This document shows, one piece after another, positions 22,084-32,267 of a stretch of DNA of 64,000 nt (positions within the stretch are counted from its first letter, which is position 1; each line of letters opens with the position of its first letter). Made by a program: the position numbers and the translations under genes. Below the pieces are notes generated by a model that did not search any database, was not told where the DNA came from, and worked only from the letters and a program-made list of their open reading frames with translations. The stretch comes from Sanderia malayensis (taxonomy: Eukaryota; Cnidaria; Scyphozoa; Semaeostomeae; Pelagiidae): positions 1-64,000 of the forward strand of contig RQOL01000490.1 of NCBI GenBank assembly GCA_013076295.1, given 5' to 3'.

Positions 22084-22608
22084 CTACCAGCAAAAATCAA
22101 AAGAATGATATATACGAAAATATACGTGCTCATGCTCTTTCATCTGTTTGTCTTTAACATTGAAGCACATAGTCAACTTGGTGCCAGTGTAGACAATCTT
22201 AGTCACATGACTATTATCCACTTTGTCAATAACTTTAACCAACGAGTTGATCAGTTTTTCGCCTTTAACGCCGTAATAAGGAACTAAAAGTGTGGATTCT
22301 TTGTTCGTATTTTCATTTTCCAAAATGTTTCTTTGCTCTTCATCTTCTTTATTTCGTCGATCGTGAAGGACCTTATTATTTTCTTGGTTGAAAATCCAAT
22401 GCGGGTATCCTTTTAATACCGTAAAAACACGTCGTAGGTGTGCGATTTCTTTGTTTAAATACTCGCTATTTGAGCAGTTATTGTGGGCACGCAACAGAAG
22501 TGTACGGATGGTTCCTCTTTTCCATTTAAGTGGTGCAAACGACTTCCAGTTAAGATATATATCAGTATCTGTCTCTTTACGAAAAACTGTTGTATCAAAT
22601 GAATTTGC
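22084..22608 (-). pseudogene. Penelope-like element RT fragment
   Basis: A single minus-strand frame reads TTVFRKETDTDIYLNWKSFA, then LKWKRGTIRTLLLRAHNNCS, SEYLNKEIAHLRRVF, PYYGVKGEKLINSL and TKIVYTGTKLTMCFNVKDK. This is the RT thumb and the linker to the GIY-YIG nuclease in Penelope-like elements. The nuclease and the catalytic RT core are absent, so it is a fragment truncated at both ends. It is a different lineage from the copy at 1-1185, judging by the linker. Confidence 0.8.
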
Positions 22609-22636
22609 CCCGTTTTGTTTTTATTTTGTTCACATT

Positions 22637-23110
22637 TTCGGTATGTACTTTCATTTCAATGTTAATTATATAATGATGGTCTCCATTACTATTATGTTCA
22701 CCAACCATATGTGTATAATATAACTTACTACTTACCACATAAATCACAATTATCTTATTCTTTATCCAGTAATTCCAATTTGCCAGTTGGCTTTTGATTT
22801 TGTTCAGATTTTGGTATATTCTTTTCTCTTAATGTTACTCAGATAATGAGAGTCTGAATTACTATTATGTTCAAAAAACATATGTATAACTCACCACACA
22901 CCATTTAAATCACAATTCACAATTATCACAACTATCCCATTACATTGTTCAGATTTTTGTATATACCTTTCTTTTAATGTTACTTCAATAATGAGAGTCT
23001 GCATGGCATGACTATTATGTTCACCGAGCATATGTATAACTTACCACACACCATTTAAGTCATAATTATCTTATTCGTTTTCCAGTATTTGCAGTTTGCA
23101 AGTTGGTTTC
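22637..23110. repeat. Imperfect tandem repeat, about 145-173 bp unit
   Basis: Three diverged units share the order: ttcagattttggtatat..cttttcttttaatgtta, ataatgagagtct, ctattatgttcacc..catatgtataa, cttaccacacaccatttaa. Unit starts lie near 22637, 22810 and 22952. No coding content. Confidence 0.65.
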
Positions 23111-23211
23111 TGATTTTGTATCATATTATATTATTTTGTATCTGTACGGCTTCATGTGAATATGTTTTGTTTTTCACATACCAATTACTATTATTATTTG
23201 CTTGCTTTAAG

Positions 23212-23825
23212 GTTCGCTGTGGCGACAAGTGCCAAAAAAAAAGCCTGAGCCAGAAAAAACAATTGTCATCTGGCTAGGTGATAAAGTAAAAGTAATTACA
23301 GCTAATATATTAATTCATATTTCATCAGTTTTTTTGCACAATTCGCAATAATTAATTCATATTTAACGGTTATGGTATTTGTGGGAAATTCTGTCATTGT
23401 TTGCTTTTGTATCCTAGGAAATAACGTACAGAGGAGACATTTTTAGTCTAAAAAGGAAATGTGCTGCCCAATTTGAGGAATTGGGCAGTAAAAAAAAATT
23501 CTTCTTGCATGACAAGGAGGGGAGAAGACTCCCCACGAAAGATGTAGTGTAAGTATACCTTCTGTATTTAAAGCTCAGTTGTTCTATTGATATCTTCCAA
23601 ATATCGCATAATATCCGTTCACCAAAAAAGCAACCTATAACATAATTGTGTATTCACAGATCACAGAAGGAGGCCTTTGTCAGGATTGGCAAAGGCCAAA
23701 GAAAGGCAAAACATGACAAAAAGGCTGGGAAGGCCACCCAAGAATTCTCTAGAACAATGATAGTGGCGGTGCCCACATGTCCTGCAAAAATAATGCAGGA
23801 CATGTGTAAATTAGTTAATGAATAG
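23212..23825 (+). CDS. Unknown spliced gene, three exons
   Basis: Three segments join in phase with canonical signals. Exon 23212-23285 (acceptor ctttaag, donor gtaaaag) encodes PKKKPEPEKTIVIWLGDK. Exon 23418-23548 (acceptor atcctag, donor gtaagt) encodes EITYRGDIFSLKRKCAAQF and KKKFFLHDKEGRRLPTKDV. Exon from 23660 (acceptor attcacag) continues SQKEAFVRIGKGQRKAKHDK to a stop at 23823-23825. The basic, Lys-rich product has no family I recognise. The last exon runs into the palindrome at 23774-23853, so the natural 3' end may have been altered by an insertion. Upstream exons are likely outside the recognised part. Confidence 0.5.
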
Positions 23826-23853
23826 TATATCAACTAATTTACACATGTCCTGC
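23774..23853. repeat. Palindrome with 22-bp perfect arms and a third arm copy
   Basis: Arms 23795-23816 and 23832-23853 are perfect inverted copies (outer end gcaggacatgtg). A further 12-base copy (cacatgtcctgc, 23774-23785) gives a second possible hairpin with the first arm. Just outside, tgaccatgcatgat (23857-23870) pairs with 23950-23963. It looks like MITE termini or a recombination-prone cruciform. Confidence 0.9.
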
Positions 23854-23870
23854 TTTTGACCATGCATGAT

Positions 23871-24640
23871 AAAATCAACTTTCCCAAAATTAACAAAACC
23901 AACTCAAATATCCTATTTTTGGCAGCAAAACATTCACAAATTTCATTCTATCATGCATGGTCATCATTCGGTCAAGTCATCATTTTTTAATTATTGTTTA
24001 TTGTTCGAATTATATGTTCCAAAAATGTTCCAATTTTGTATGTTCACAAAGTTCAAGATTATATGTTCCCATATTTCTATATGTTGCAATCATATTCTTT
24101 ATTTTTCCATAATATTTTGAAAGGTAGAAACTTCTGCATGATTTCATTGAGAAACCTTCACTGATAAACTTACCCCCTACATGGTTTTCACATTCATGGA
24201 TATTTATTCCCAGTTGAACAGTGCGTCAAAATACTTTATACATACTCTTCAGATGGAAATAATTTAACAAGAAGCAGTTGGATTCTCACCATGCCTTTCC
24301 TCGCATTACTACTTGGTTGGCATGCCATGATGTAATTCAATCAACTTTACATGCAATTTCTCCCTCCTACCTTTATAACCAATCTCACGGACAAAGGGGA
24401 ATTTCCTTTTCACTAACAAGTTTCCCGCCTTTTCCAACACGTGACGTGTATAAACCAATCATGGGAGCTGTATAGTACAATAGAAATCCCGCCTCTAATT
24501 ATTTGCACAATTATATTTGGCCTAATTTAATTTAGTTGTCCAAATTATAAATAGGATATCATTATATGGAATTATTTATCGCTGAGTAAGTGTTATGAAT
24601 GTTGTTTTTTTCTAACAAGCTATCATTTTAAGCTAACAAG
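23871..24640. other. Spacer without recognised gene
   Basis: AT-rich. A donor-like gag/taagt at about 24580 and an acceptor-like ctaacaag at 24640 suggest that part of it is an intron preceding the SF3-helicase exon. Nothing else recognised. Confidence 0.3.
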
Positions 24641-25216
24641 GTTGGTTTGTGCAAAGGAAATCCTTAAACACAACAGTATCCAGCAAAGCACATTTGCTGA
24701 TGCTGTTGTTAAATTACTTGCCATGGGTCGAGGAAAGGGTCGTAATATATATATTACTGGTCCAGCGAACTGCTGCAAAGCATTTATTCTTGACCCCCTA
24801 AGAGTGATTTACAACACTTTTGTCTCACCTGCAACATGTTCGTATGCGTGGCTAGGGGTTGAAGAGAAAGAGGTCATTTTCTTGAATGACTTTCGTTATA
24901 CGCCAGCCATTTTGCCTTGGAGTGACATGCTTTCGTTGTTAGAAGGCCATGTTGTTCATTTTGCTGCGCAAAAACCACTTATGCCAAGGATATCGAGTTC
25001 TCCAACGACACTCCAGTGTTTGCCACATCAAAGTCTCTCATTATTTTCATCAAAGGCTCAATCATTGATGATAAGGAGACAGAGATGATGGATATTCGTT
25101 GGAAATACTTCTCCTTTCGCCATCAGTTCAAGGCCAGTGAGCAGAAGATGGTCACTCTTTGTGGTTGTTGTTGTTGGACATCGAGTGAAATAAATGAACA
25201 ATGGACAGCCTCGTGA
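24641..25216 (+). pseudogene. SF3-type (Rep-like) helicase domain, remnant
   Basis: The exon starts after ctaacaag with KEILKHNSI and FADAVVKLLAMGRGKGRNIY. The Walker A region reads ITGPANCCKAF, where the family usually has GKT/GKS at the end of the loop. Walker B-like IFLNDFRY (24892-24915), PWSDMLSLLEGHVVHFAAQK and, after a one-base shift near 24985, FATSKS and DDKETEMMDIRWKYF follow. This order is that of Rep/NS1-like superfamily 3 helicases found in small DNA viruses and in their endogenous or transposon-borne relatives in cnidarians. No HUH nuclease part was found. The altered Walker A and the shift indicate an inactive copy. Origin (viral insertion or host transposon family) is undetermined. 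Confidence 0.65.
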
Positions 25217-26071
25217 GCACATATAATCGTTTTTGTTATAATTGTATTATTTTGCTGCATTACCTTTTATTCTAATCAGTGTCCCGCTATGTATTGTATT
25301 GGTGTCTTCCCAAGCTGGGACAGTTTACACAACAGTTTACACTAGGAAAAGGACAAATATTTCCATTCACATCTCGTAATAAATTTTGGAAATATGTATA
25401 AAAGATGTACACAATTTATGTACATCTTTTCAGATAATAAGTGAACATACGACCTTTTCAATTGCTGAGAAATATCCAAATAACCTCCACGGTTTACACT
25501 TGCAAGAGATTAAAAGACAAGTCATGTGACTTTCTATTCAAAGATTTTGTTAAAAAGAAACAAATAAAAACGTGTAGATTATGTACATTAGTGATGTACA
25601 TCTTTTAAAAACAGCTTCATTCCTCTCTGTGAAGGAGAACACCCTGTTTTTAATTATTTTATACTGTAAATTGTAGTCTAAATCATAGGGATGCATACTA
25701 TTTGCCGTGAGCCTGACTTCCTGGTATGACCCCTTGCACCACGTGTATTTGATTTCTCGATGTCTCATTTGCAGAATACAAGTGCATTGTATTCAAAATA
25801 TTAGTAGAAGCTGGAGAGTGAAAACAAACAATATTTTTTGACACGTCAGTTCATTTCATTTGAACATACATCACAAGTTGACAACAATTTTTACCGTTTC
25901 AAATAATGTGAAATATCATGTATTGACAATATTCAATTTGTACTTACAATAATACGAGAACTTCTACGTTTATTTCAATAACTTTATCCCCTGCTGCTGC
26001 AATCTACAAACAAGAATATGCCCTGGATAAATTTTTTACCCAATTCTGCAACTGTATATACAAAAATTTCA
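25217..26071. other. AT-rich spacer with a hairpin
   Basis: A perfect 12-base inverted repeat (aaaagatgtaca, 25400-25411 and 25419-25430) has a 7-base loop; a partial further copy (tgtacatctttt) occurs near 25590. No gene recognised. Confidence 0.5.
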
Positions 26072-26341
26072 TTAATACTTAGTTCTACAACCTTTATTCT
26101 TAGAAATTAAAGTTAAACAATTGTACATGCTTTGAATTATCTTGTCTATTATATCTGTATCATAATTAGTAATAGTATCTATAATTCTGAGTTTGAAATC
26201 ATTAAAAGTCTCTCTTGTTATCCTTCTTTGCAATGTATCCTTCTTCAATTGTCTTTTAACGTTGTGAAAAAAGTTCTCTATCGGGTTGATGTCCGGGGAC
26301 CTTGGTGGAATTGTGACAACTTCTGCTCCAATGTTCTTCAT
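26072..26341 (-). pseudogene. Tc1/mariner transposase C-terminal fragment
   Basis: Minus-strand frame reading IPPRSPDINPIENFFHNVKR then LKKDTLQRRITRETFNDF and YNCLTLISKNKG. The PDINPIENFF block contains the last catalytic Glu of the DDE domain. The first two catalytic residues and the DNA-binding domain are missing, so it is 5'-truncated at about 26341, next to a small palindrome (tgacag/ctgtca, 26356-26372). It is too incomplete to be active. Confidence 0.8.
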
Positions 26342-26424
26342 TGCATCTCATAGCAGTATGACAGTATAACTGTCAATTTTTTCATACTGTACAATTTTGT
26401 CTACTACATGTACATAGCCGGGTT

Positions 26425-26909
26425 TTAAGTATCTTTCAGTCTTGAACTGTAAAGTAACAACCGTGCAAAAAATTTATTAACATAATTACCATGTTCACAG
26501 AAAAGAGTGGAAATTCCTGGATGAAGAACTGGGTGCCCTTTGCTCAGTTTGTTGCACACAGCCCCATCATCTTTTTTCTTCTTTTCAACTTCGTAGCTAC
26601 TTCTCTCTCTCAACAGTGGCAGTGCTGGCCAATAACCATTTTTCATTATTTTTCAAAAAAGGCAAACCTGACTCTTGGAATAATTTCCTGATTTATGGTC
26701 TCGTTTCTCGCCAGAAAACAGTTCCATGCCATCACCATCTCCTTGCGAAACAATAAAGACGTTGCATCCATAATACACTTTCGTGGGTGGTCTTGACAAA
26801 TATTACAGCTGAATCCATTTTGAAAATTTATATCCAACAATCCCAAGAAAGCATACCAGGTATCTTTAAATTTGTTATAACTGAACTGACTGATTGAAAC
26901 CCATATCAA
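26425..26909 (-). pseudogene. KDZ/HMGXB3-like transposon protein fragment
   Basis: The first frame (26909-26646) reads KDTWYAFLGLLDINFQNGF, CNICQDHPRKCIMDATSL; the second, one base shifted, reads LRERSSYE and HPGISTLFCEHG. The Cys pair plus 'DATSL' and the 'TLFCEHG' block occur in this order in large cnidarian/fish transposon proteins with KDZ-like domains. One frameshift separates the two, and the fragment stops next to the Helitron at 26930. The family assignment is from memory of the motif order and moderate in certainty. Confidence 0.5.
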
Positions 26910-26929
26910 TAGATATCATATCAATACAG

Positions 26930-28529
26930 TCTAATATATATATTCTGTGATGTCACGTGACGACGAACTTTCCCTGCCAAAAACAATAGATTCGACCCGA
27001 AACAATAGGTCGAACGCCCAAAAACAATGGGCCGAAACGGCGAACCGTGTGATCACAAAGGCTTTTTTGTATGTGGCTATATGGCAGTGAAATTCACACT
27101 GAATGTTTACTTTATTAATTTAACCAGGGTAATGGATTTTGTTTTCCGATTTTCCTGCAATTTGATTGGCTCTTTTCGCGACTTCACGTGAACAGTCACG
27201 CGTTTTTCGTTATCATGCAAATTTGCCCTCGGGTTGAACAGCAGGTACTTCTGGAGAAGACGCGTGTTTTTGTTTTCAACACAAAGGATAACTGGGCGCC
27301 TTTCAAAGTGTTTTACGACCTGAATTATCTTTGTAAAGACTTGCGAATTGTTTGAGGGACCTCTGGAAAATTACAGGAAACAATTGAGAACACAGGTGAT
27401 AGCTTTGTTTTGTTTTTCGAGTGAGATAGTTGTAGTTTAGGTAGTAGGCGACCGCCATTGTTGCTTCGGCATGCTTGCGACGCTTGGGCCTAATGTAAAC
27501 AAGCCCAAGGTTTTAATAAACAAATTATGATAAGGGGTTATCAGGCGAGCGAAGCGAGCCAAACTGTTGCAAGAGGAGTAGGCAGAGGCATGAGCGAAGC
27601 GAATGCAGCGCACGAAGTGCGCACTATCAGTCAATGTTTCTTGATAATAGATAGACAGGCGAGCGCAGCGAGCTAACCCATTGTACGTGGGGTTGAAAGA
27701 GGCATGAGCGAAGCGAATGCAGCGCACGAAGTGCGCACTATCAGTCAATGTTTCTTGATAATAGATAGACAGGCGAGCGCAGCGAGCTAACCCATTGTAT
27801 GTGGGGTTGAAAGAGGCATGAGCGAAGCGAATGCAGCGCACGAAGTGCGCCCTATCAGTCAATGTTTCTTGATAATATATAGACAGGCGAGCGCAGCGAG
27901 CTAACCCACTGTACGTGGGGTTGATAGAGGCATGAGCGAAGCGAATGCAGCGCACGAAGTGCGCCCTATCAGTCAATGTTTCTTGATAATAGATATAACC
28001 CATTGTAGGTGGGGTTGAAAGGGGCATGAGCGTCAGCGAATGCAGCGCACGAAGTGCGCCAACCATAGGCGAGCGCAGCGAGCTAGCCCATTGTAGTGGG
28101 GTAGAAACGGGCATGAGCGTGAGCGAATGCAGCGCACGAAGTGCGCCAACCATGGGCGAGCGCAGCGAGCTAACCCACTGTACGTGGGGTTGAAAGAGGC
28201 ATGAGCGAAGCGAATGCAGCGCACGAAGTGCGCCTTATTAGTCAATGTTTCTTGATAACAGATAGACAGGCGAGCGCAACGAGCTAACCCATTGTACGTG
28301 GGGTTGAAAAAGGCATGAGGGAAGCGAATGCAGCGCACGAAGTGCGCCCTATTAGTCAATGTTTCTTGATAATAGATAGACAGGCGAGCGCAGCGAGCTA
28401 ACCCATTGTAAGTGGTGTTGACAGGGGCATGAGCGTTAGCGAGTGCAGCGCACGAAGTGCGCCAACCAGATTAAGCCTTTTTTACTTGACGGGCTGGGGC
28501 GAACGAGCGAAGCGAGTGATGACCCCTAG
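26930..28529 (+). mobile_element. Helitron, non-autonomous, with 114-bp minisatellite
   Basis: 5' terminus TCTAATATATATATTCTG at 26930; 3' terminus gatgaccccCTAG at 28526-28529 followed by T. Order: 5' module with paired aacaat motifs (26960-27070), conserved middle with cctcgggttgaacagcaggt (27225-27245) and aggtagtaggcgaccgccat (about 27438), array (27540-28470), 3' module (accagattaagccttttt, acttgacgggctggggcg). No Rep/helicase ORF. The flanking base before TC is G instead of the usual A, which may be a later mutation. Confidence 0.8.
27540..28470 (+). repeat. 114-bp minisatellite inside the Helitron
   Basis: About eight units. Each contains caggcgagcgcagcgagcta, ggggttgaaagaggcatgag, a short palindrome GCGCAC-gaa-GTGCGC and tcaatgtttcttgataatag. 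One or two units are shortened (27995-28150). The unit length is divisible by three, giving long but spurious open frames. Confidence 0.92.
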
Positions 28530-28683
28530 TAAACAGTATAATATGTGAACATTGGCATTCTAAAAAAGAAATGGCATTTAAAAGCATACTGTTTCATAGC
28601 ACCAAGTGCCACTTAGTAATGAAAGAGCATTTGGCATATCCATGCTGGTCCAGAAAGTATATTCATTAAATAACATCTGGGGT

Positions 28684-28935
28684 AGGTGTATGGTGGCCGA
28701 GAGCTGCCATTCAAATATTTTTGTATTTATTTTATTTTTCGTAATAATTTTTGCAATTCATTGAAAAAAATTTGATAATTTTTCTTTCCATGAAATTTTT
28801 TCCCCAAAACTCTCCAGAAGCAGATTAAAAAAAGAAATAAAAAATTTAAATAAAAATGAAAAATGAAACAACTAACCAAAACAGAAAATTTTTTTTAAAA
28901 ATTCAAAGTAAAATAAAAATAAAAAAAACTTATGT
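28684..28935 (+). repeat. AT-rich dispersed repeat, copy 1
   Basis: Starts ggtgtatggtggccgagagc and continues as about 250 bases of A/T-rich sequence ending aaataaaaataaaaaaaac. Its reverse complement is present at 37048-37295, with clear similarity along the whole length. Probably a MITE- or SINE-like element. Coding content none. Confidence 0.75.
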
Positions 28936-28956
28936 CACAGCATTCGAGTAGTTGAA

Positions 28957-29223
28957 TTATTTATCTTTGCCTTCTACTTTGGTCACCCCTGCGTAGTCCT
29001 GCCAATGAGTAATGAAGTATGGCCATTCTTCACTTGTCCCTGCACTAGTAATAGTTGGTCGTCGGACTTTCTCCACTCTGGCTGCTGAATTTTGGCTGGC
29101 CTGAGCTGGGGGAGTCGAATGGAGTCCCTTGGAGGGGACTGTAAGAAGGACTGCAGCAAGCTCATCTGTAACGTCAGTTGTTTCAAATGCACAAGCAGGA
29201 AATGGGCATCTATGTTTTGGCAT
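28957..29223 (-). pseudogene. gag-like N-terminal fragment of an LTR-type element
   Basis: Minus-strand frame starting ATG at 29223: MPKHRCPFPACAFETTDV (zinc-finger-like start), then ELAAVLLTVPS, VEKVRRPTITSAGTSEEW and PYFITHWQDYAGVTK. This pattern opens gag-like polyproteins common in cnidarian genomes. The frame ends at 28957 beside the AT-rich repeat, so only the first 88 codons survive and no protease or RT follows. Confidence 0.65.
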
Positions 29224-29680
29224 GGTTGTTGGGATGATGAAGGATCGTTATTGCTCGTAGGAGAAGGCCAAGCAGAGTCAAGAAAGTCAGCTTCGGAAAA
29301 TCCAAAATGGCCGCCGTCACGATTTGTTCTTATTTCTCACCGTTTAATGTCAGTTTCCTCTGTGTTATGGTTTTATTTACTTCCAAGGAAATCATGCATT
29401 TTATTCTTGAGTTGTTTAGTCGTCCATCATAGATAAGAGTCCATCTATTTCATCGTCAAATGTATTTATATCTCAATATCAATGAACAGAATGATGGACG
29501 ACTACAAATGAGATTTTTGGAAACAACAACAATAAATAGGACCAGGCTAGTCCCAGTCCTTATGTAAATGTCTAGCAGTTCTCTACGTACTAAACTGCCA
29601 CAGTATACCATAGTGCATTGCGACTTCACAATTCATTTGCGCCATTTCTGTTTTTTCGTGTCACATGCTGCTGGGTAAAA
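29224..29680. other. Possible LTR/leader of the gag-like fragment, with a 14-bp inverted repeat
   Basis: tagtcgtccatcat (29417-29430) pairs with atgatggacgacta (29491-29504). A phrase gtactaaactgccacagtat (about 29588-29607) is found inverted at 37017-37038, where it directly adjoins the second AT-rich repeat. This suggests both loci carry the start of the same LTR-type element (minus orientation). No coding sequence recognised. Confidence 0.4.
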
Positions 29681-32095
29681 TGGCGGACCTCAAAGAGAAA
29701 TGGAAAAGATTCAAGGGAGAGATGAAGGCGAAACGAGTGGCAAAGCCAACAAACAATGGTAAGAAGGAATCAAACCGTGGTCAAAAGGAAGGAACTCATT
29801 GTACAGCAGTTAAGTAGTCACATTTCTGGTAAAGCTCAGAAATACAGCAGAATAGGCCCCGGAGAATTTGTTCCATATCCATTTGATGAATAGACCCCTT
29901 TCACGATGTTTTCACACCTTGAATCTCTGCACGAAATCGAGGTTATAGATGTAGTGGCGCATTTTTCAAACATTTTTTACAGCGTTTCAAGGCAATAATC
30001 GTGCTTTTTCCTCCACTGATAAATTGCTGTAAAATTCACAAAAAGTATTAATATGAGTAACGAAAACGCACCTGATATGACTACAGACATACTGCAGAGG
30101 AAGATGCAATTTTTGGGGCGTCAATGTGCAACTTTTGGCTGTCAGAGCTATTTTTATTGAGATGGATACCAAATGGGCCTAAATTATTTTACATTTCCGA
30201 AATCAAATTTTGAGAAGCTTTGTTGGTGCGATTTGATAAAAAGAACAGACGCAGGGACAGTTTTAAGGTGACAAACTCGACTGTCTTGTGTGAAAAGCTT
30301 TTTGCATCGGCTAATATCAAGCGAAACCCAACTAAGTGGCGTCTTTTTTCAGGTGCAGTGCCTTCGTTATAAACCTTCATGAAACGAAAACTGTCTTTTC
30401 TCCAACAACACAACCCGCAAGTGCTGATCACGAAATTCTTTTGAAATTTTTGATACCTGCAAATCCAAGTATTCTTTCGCAAGAAAAAGCGTCCGATCAC
30501 TCACCTACAAGAGTTTATTCTAGTTCTGGTGAGACTGAAAGTGAGTTTATGCATTGATGATCTGATCAATTTGGTATTTCTTCAAGTCATGTTTCAAAGA
30601 TCTATAAAAATAGCTCTGACAGCCAAAAGTTGCACATTGATGCCCCAAAAATTGCATCTTCCTCTGCAGTATGTCTGTATAGTCATATCATGTGCGTTTT
30701 CGTTACTCATATTAATACTTTCTGTGAATTTTACAGCAATTTATCAGTAGAGGAAGAGCACAATTATTGCCTTGAAATGCTGTAAAAAAATGTTTGAAAA
30801 ATGTGCCACTACATCTATAACCTCGATTTCGTGCAGAGATTCAAGGTGTGAAAACATCGTGAAAGGGGTCTATTAACATTTGACGGGATAAAAGCAGCCT
30901 GTCTGCAATACTTTTCTTCAAAGAGTGGCATGGAGTGTGATGTCCTTGCCGATGAGAGAGGACCTTCGTGCAAGTCATTTGAGCAGATACCAGATCTTAA
31001 GCTTATCCATATTAGATTCATTACACCCACCATGCCAATGTGCAGTGGCACTGAAGAACTTGATCTGGAACCATTTGCTAAGAAGTATAGGCCTAGTAGA
31101 AATGAGGAAGCAGAAACAGATAATTAGTGGGTGCAAGACCAGGAAAAATTGTTTCGAAACATCTTTGCATCCCTTCCCAAAGGAAAGAGGACAGACCACC
31201 CTCTACACATAGCAATGGGAAGGCATGTGCTGGGGTGACCAGCACGAGCAGCACAGTCACATCAATGCCAGTGCAAAAGAGCATGTCAATTTCACAAATG
31301 CTGAAAATGGGTAGAGGCAAGACTAATGCTGAAGTCTTCTCACTAGTAAACATTTACAAATTGGACCTTACACACATGACTTGGTCAACTATCCCGCAAA
31401 AGATAGAACTTAATGTAGAGCTGGGAGCATTCAGCAGTGGTGGCTTTCGGAAAGCATTCAAGGGGAAGAGTATAACTCCAGGATTTTGTAATACTACTTG
31501 GGTTGTCAAGCGCTATTTACCAGAAGCCTTGAATACTATTAAAGCAGTTGGCCAAACAGTTGAGGAGCACACCAAGAAAGCTATTCAGGCCCATCTTCTT
31601 GCAAAGAATTTTGCTGAAATGCTGGACAAAGAGGTTTTGCAGCGAGATATTGCTGCTTTTGGCAGAACTCTCAAGTACAACAAAATATTCCTCAGCAAGT
31701 TTGAAGCTTCAGGTGAAACCACCACTATTGAAGAATTTATAGCAGGAGACTTCAAAAAATATATCAACAATACCGGCATTTCCTGTGGTGAATCAGGTGA
31801 CGTTGCAGGGAAAGCATGTCTTGTTCATTATACCTATGAAAGGTCAGAAAGAAAGATGCTGCTATTGGACTTGCAAGGAAATGGTTATGTACTCTTTGAT
31901 CCAGAGATTGCAACTTCAGTGTGATACTTTATTGGTTTTACTGATTAATATGTAGATGTAGATGTGCAACAGTCAACCAATTTGACAATGGTGAGCTACT
32001 TTTCTGTACAGGAAATCTCTCAATCACAGCAATTGACACTTTTATAGTTAATCACAAGTGTGGCAGATTTTGCAAGCTACTGGATCTGCAAGAAT
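29681..32095 (+). pseudogene. Alpha-kinase gene, split by a fold-back transposon
   Basis: Begins MADLKEKWKRFKGEMKAKRV at an ATG in good context (29681). A second segment, KAQKYSRIGPGEFVPYPFDE (up to 29890), resumes after the transposon as LTFDGIKAACLQYFSSKSGM and ECDVLADERGPSCKSF, QIPDLKLIHIRFI (30873-31020). The kinase domain lies in 31350-32095: ELGAFSSGGFRKAFKGK (Gly-rich loop), TTWVVKRYLPEAL (ATP-binding Lys), FGRTLKYNKIFLSKF, TIEEFIAGDFKKYINNTG, LVHYTYERSERKMLLLDLQG, YVLFDPEIATS, then, after a shift or a very short intron near 31921-31970, LLFCTGNLSITAI and HKCGRFCKLL, the zinc-binding end typical of alpha-kinases. Frame breaks at about 29817, 31125 and 31922 suggest a decayed gene, though some may be introns or errors. 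Confidence 0.78.
29891..30872. mobile_element. Fold-back (long-TIR) element carrying a THAP-domain coding segment
   Basis: Inverted repeats 29891-30157 and 30604-30872 (about 268 bases, high identity) begin tagacccctttcacgatg and end in its complement. The inner end of the left arm encodes CATFGCQSYFY. It continues into the unique centre as NYFTFPKSNFEKLCW, CDLIKRTDAG and, one base shifted, VTNSTVLCEKLF and IKRNPTKWRLFSGAVPSL, i.e. a THAP zinc finger (C2CH) with one stop and one frameshift. THAP domains bind DNA in P- and Kolobok-type transposases. No DDE domain is present, so the element is non-autonomous. A target duplication is not clear: only TA is shared at the ends. Confidence 0.8.
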
Positions 32096-32267
32096 TATCT
32101 TCAGATCGTACGATGTAAATCTAGGGATAAATTACTATTTGAAACATTTGAAAAAGAGTTTGGGTATGCTAAAAGTTTGGGTGTGTTTTTTGTTTGGGTA
32201 TGGATATGTGCAACACTTATATTTTGTTCTGAAGCTATAAAAAGTTGAACATCACTTGAACAGAAGT

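Noticed and set aside
27437..28359. Open frames of repeated 38-residue units (RCIRFAHASFNPTYNGLARC)
   Set aside because: The 114-bp minisatellite unit is divisible by three, so the frame stays open by arithmetic. The same repeat at 48370-49577 lies in a non-coding Helitron and no start or domain is conserved.
27540..28470. Possible CRISPR array
   Set aside because: Units are contiguous 114-bp repeats without unique spacers, in a eukaryotic Helitron.
29891..30872. P element
   Set aside because: A THAP finger is present, but there is no 8-bp target duplication and no P transposase core, so the superfamily cannot be assigned.
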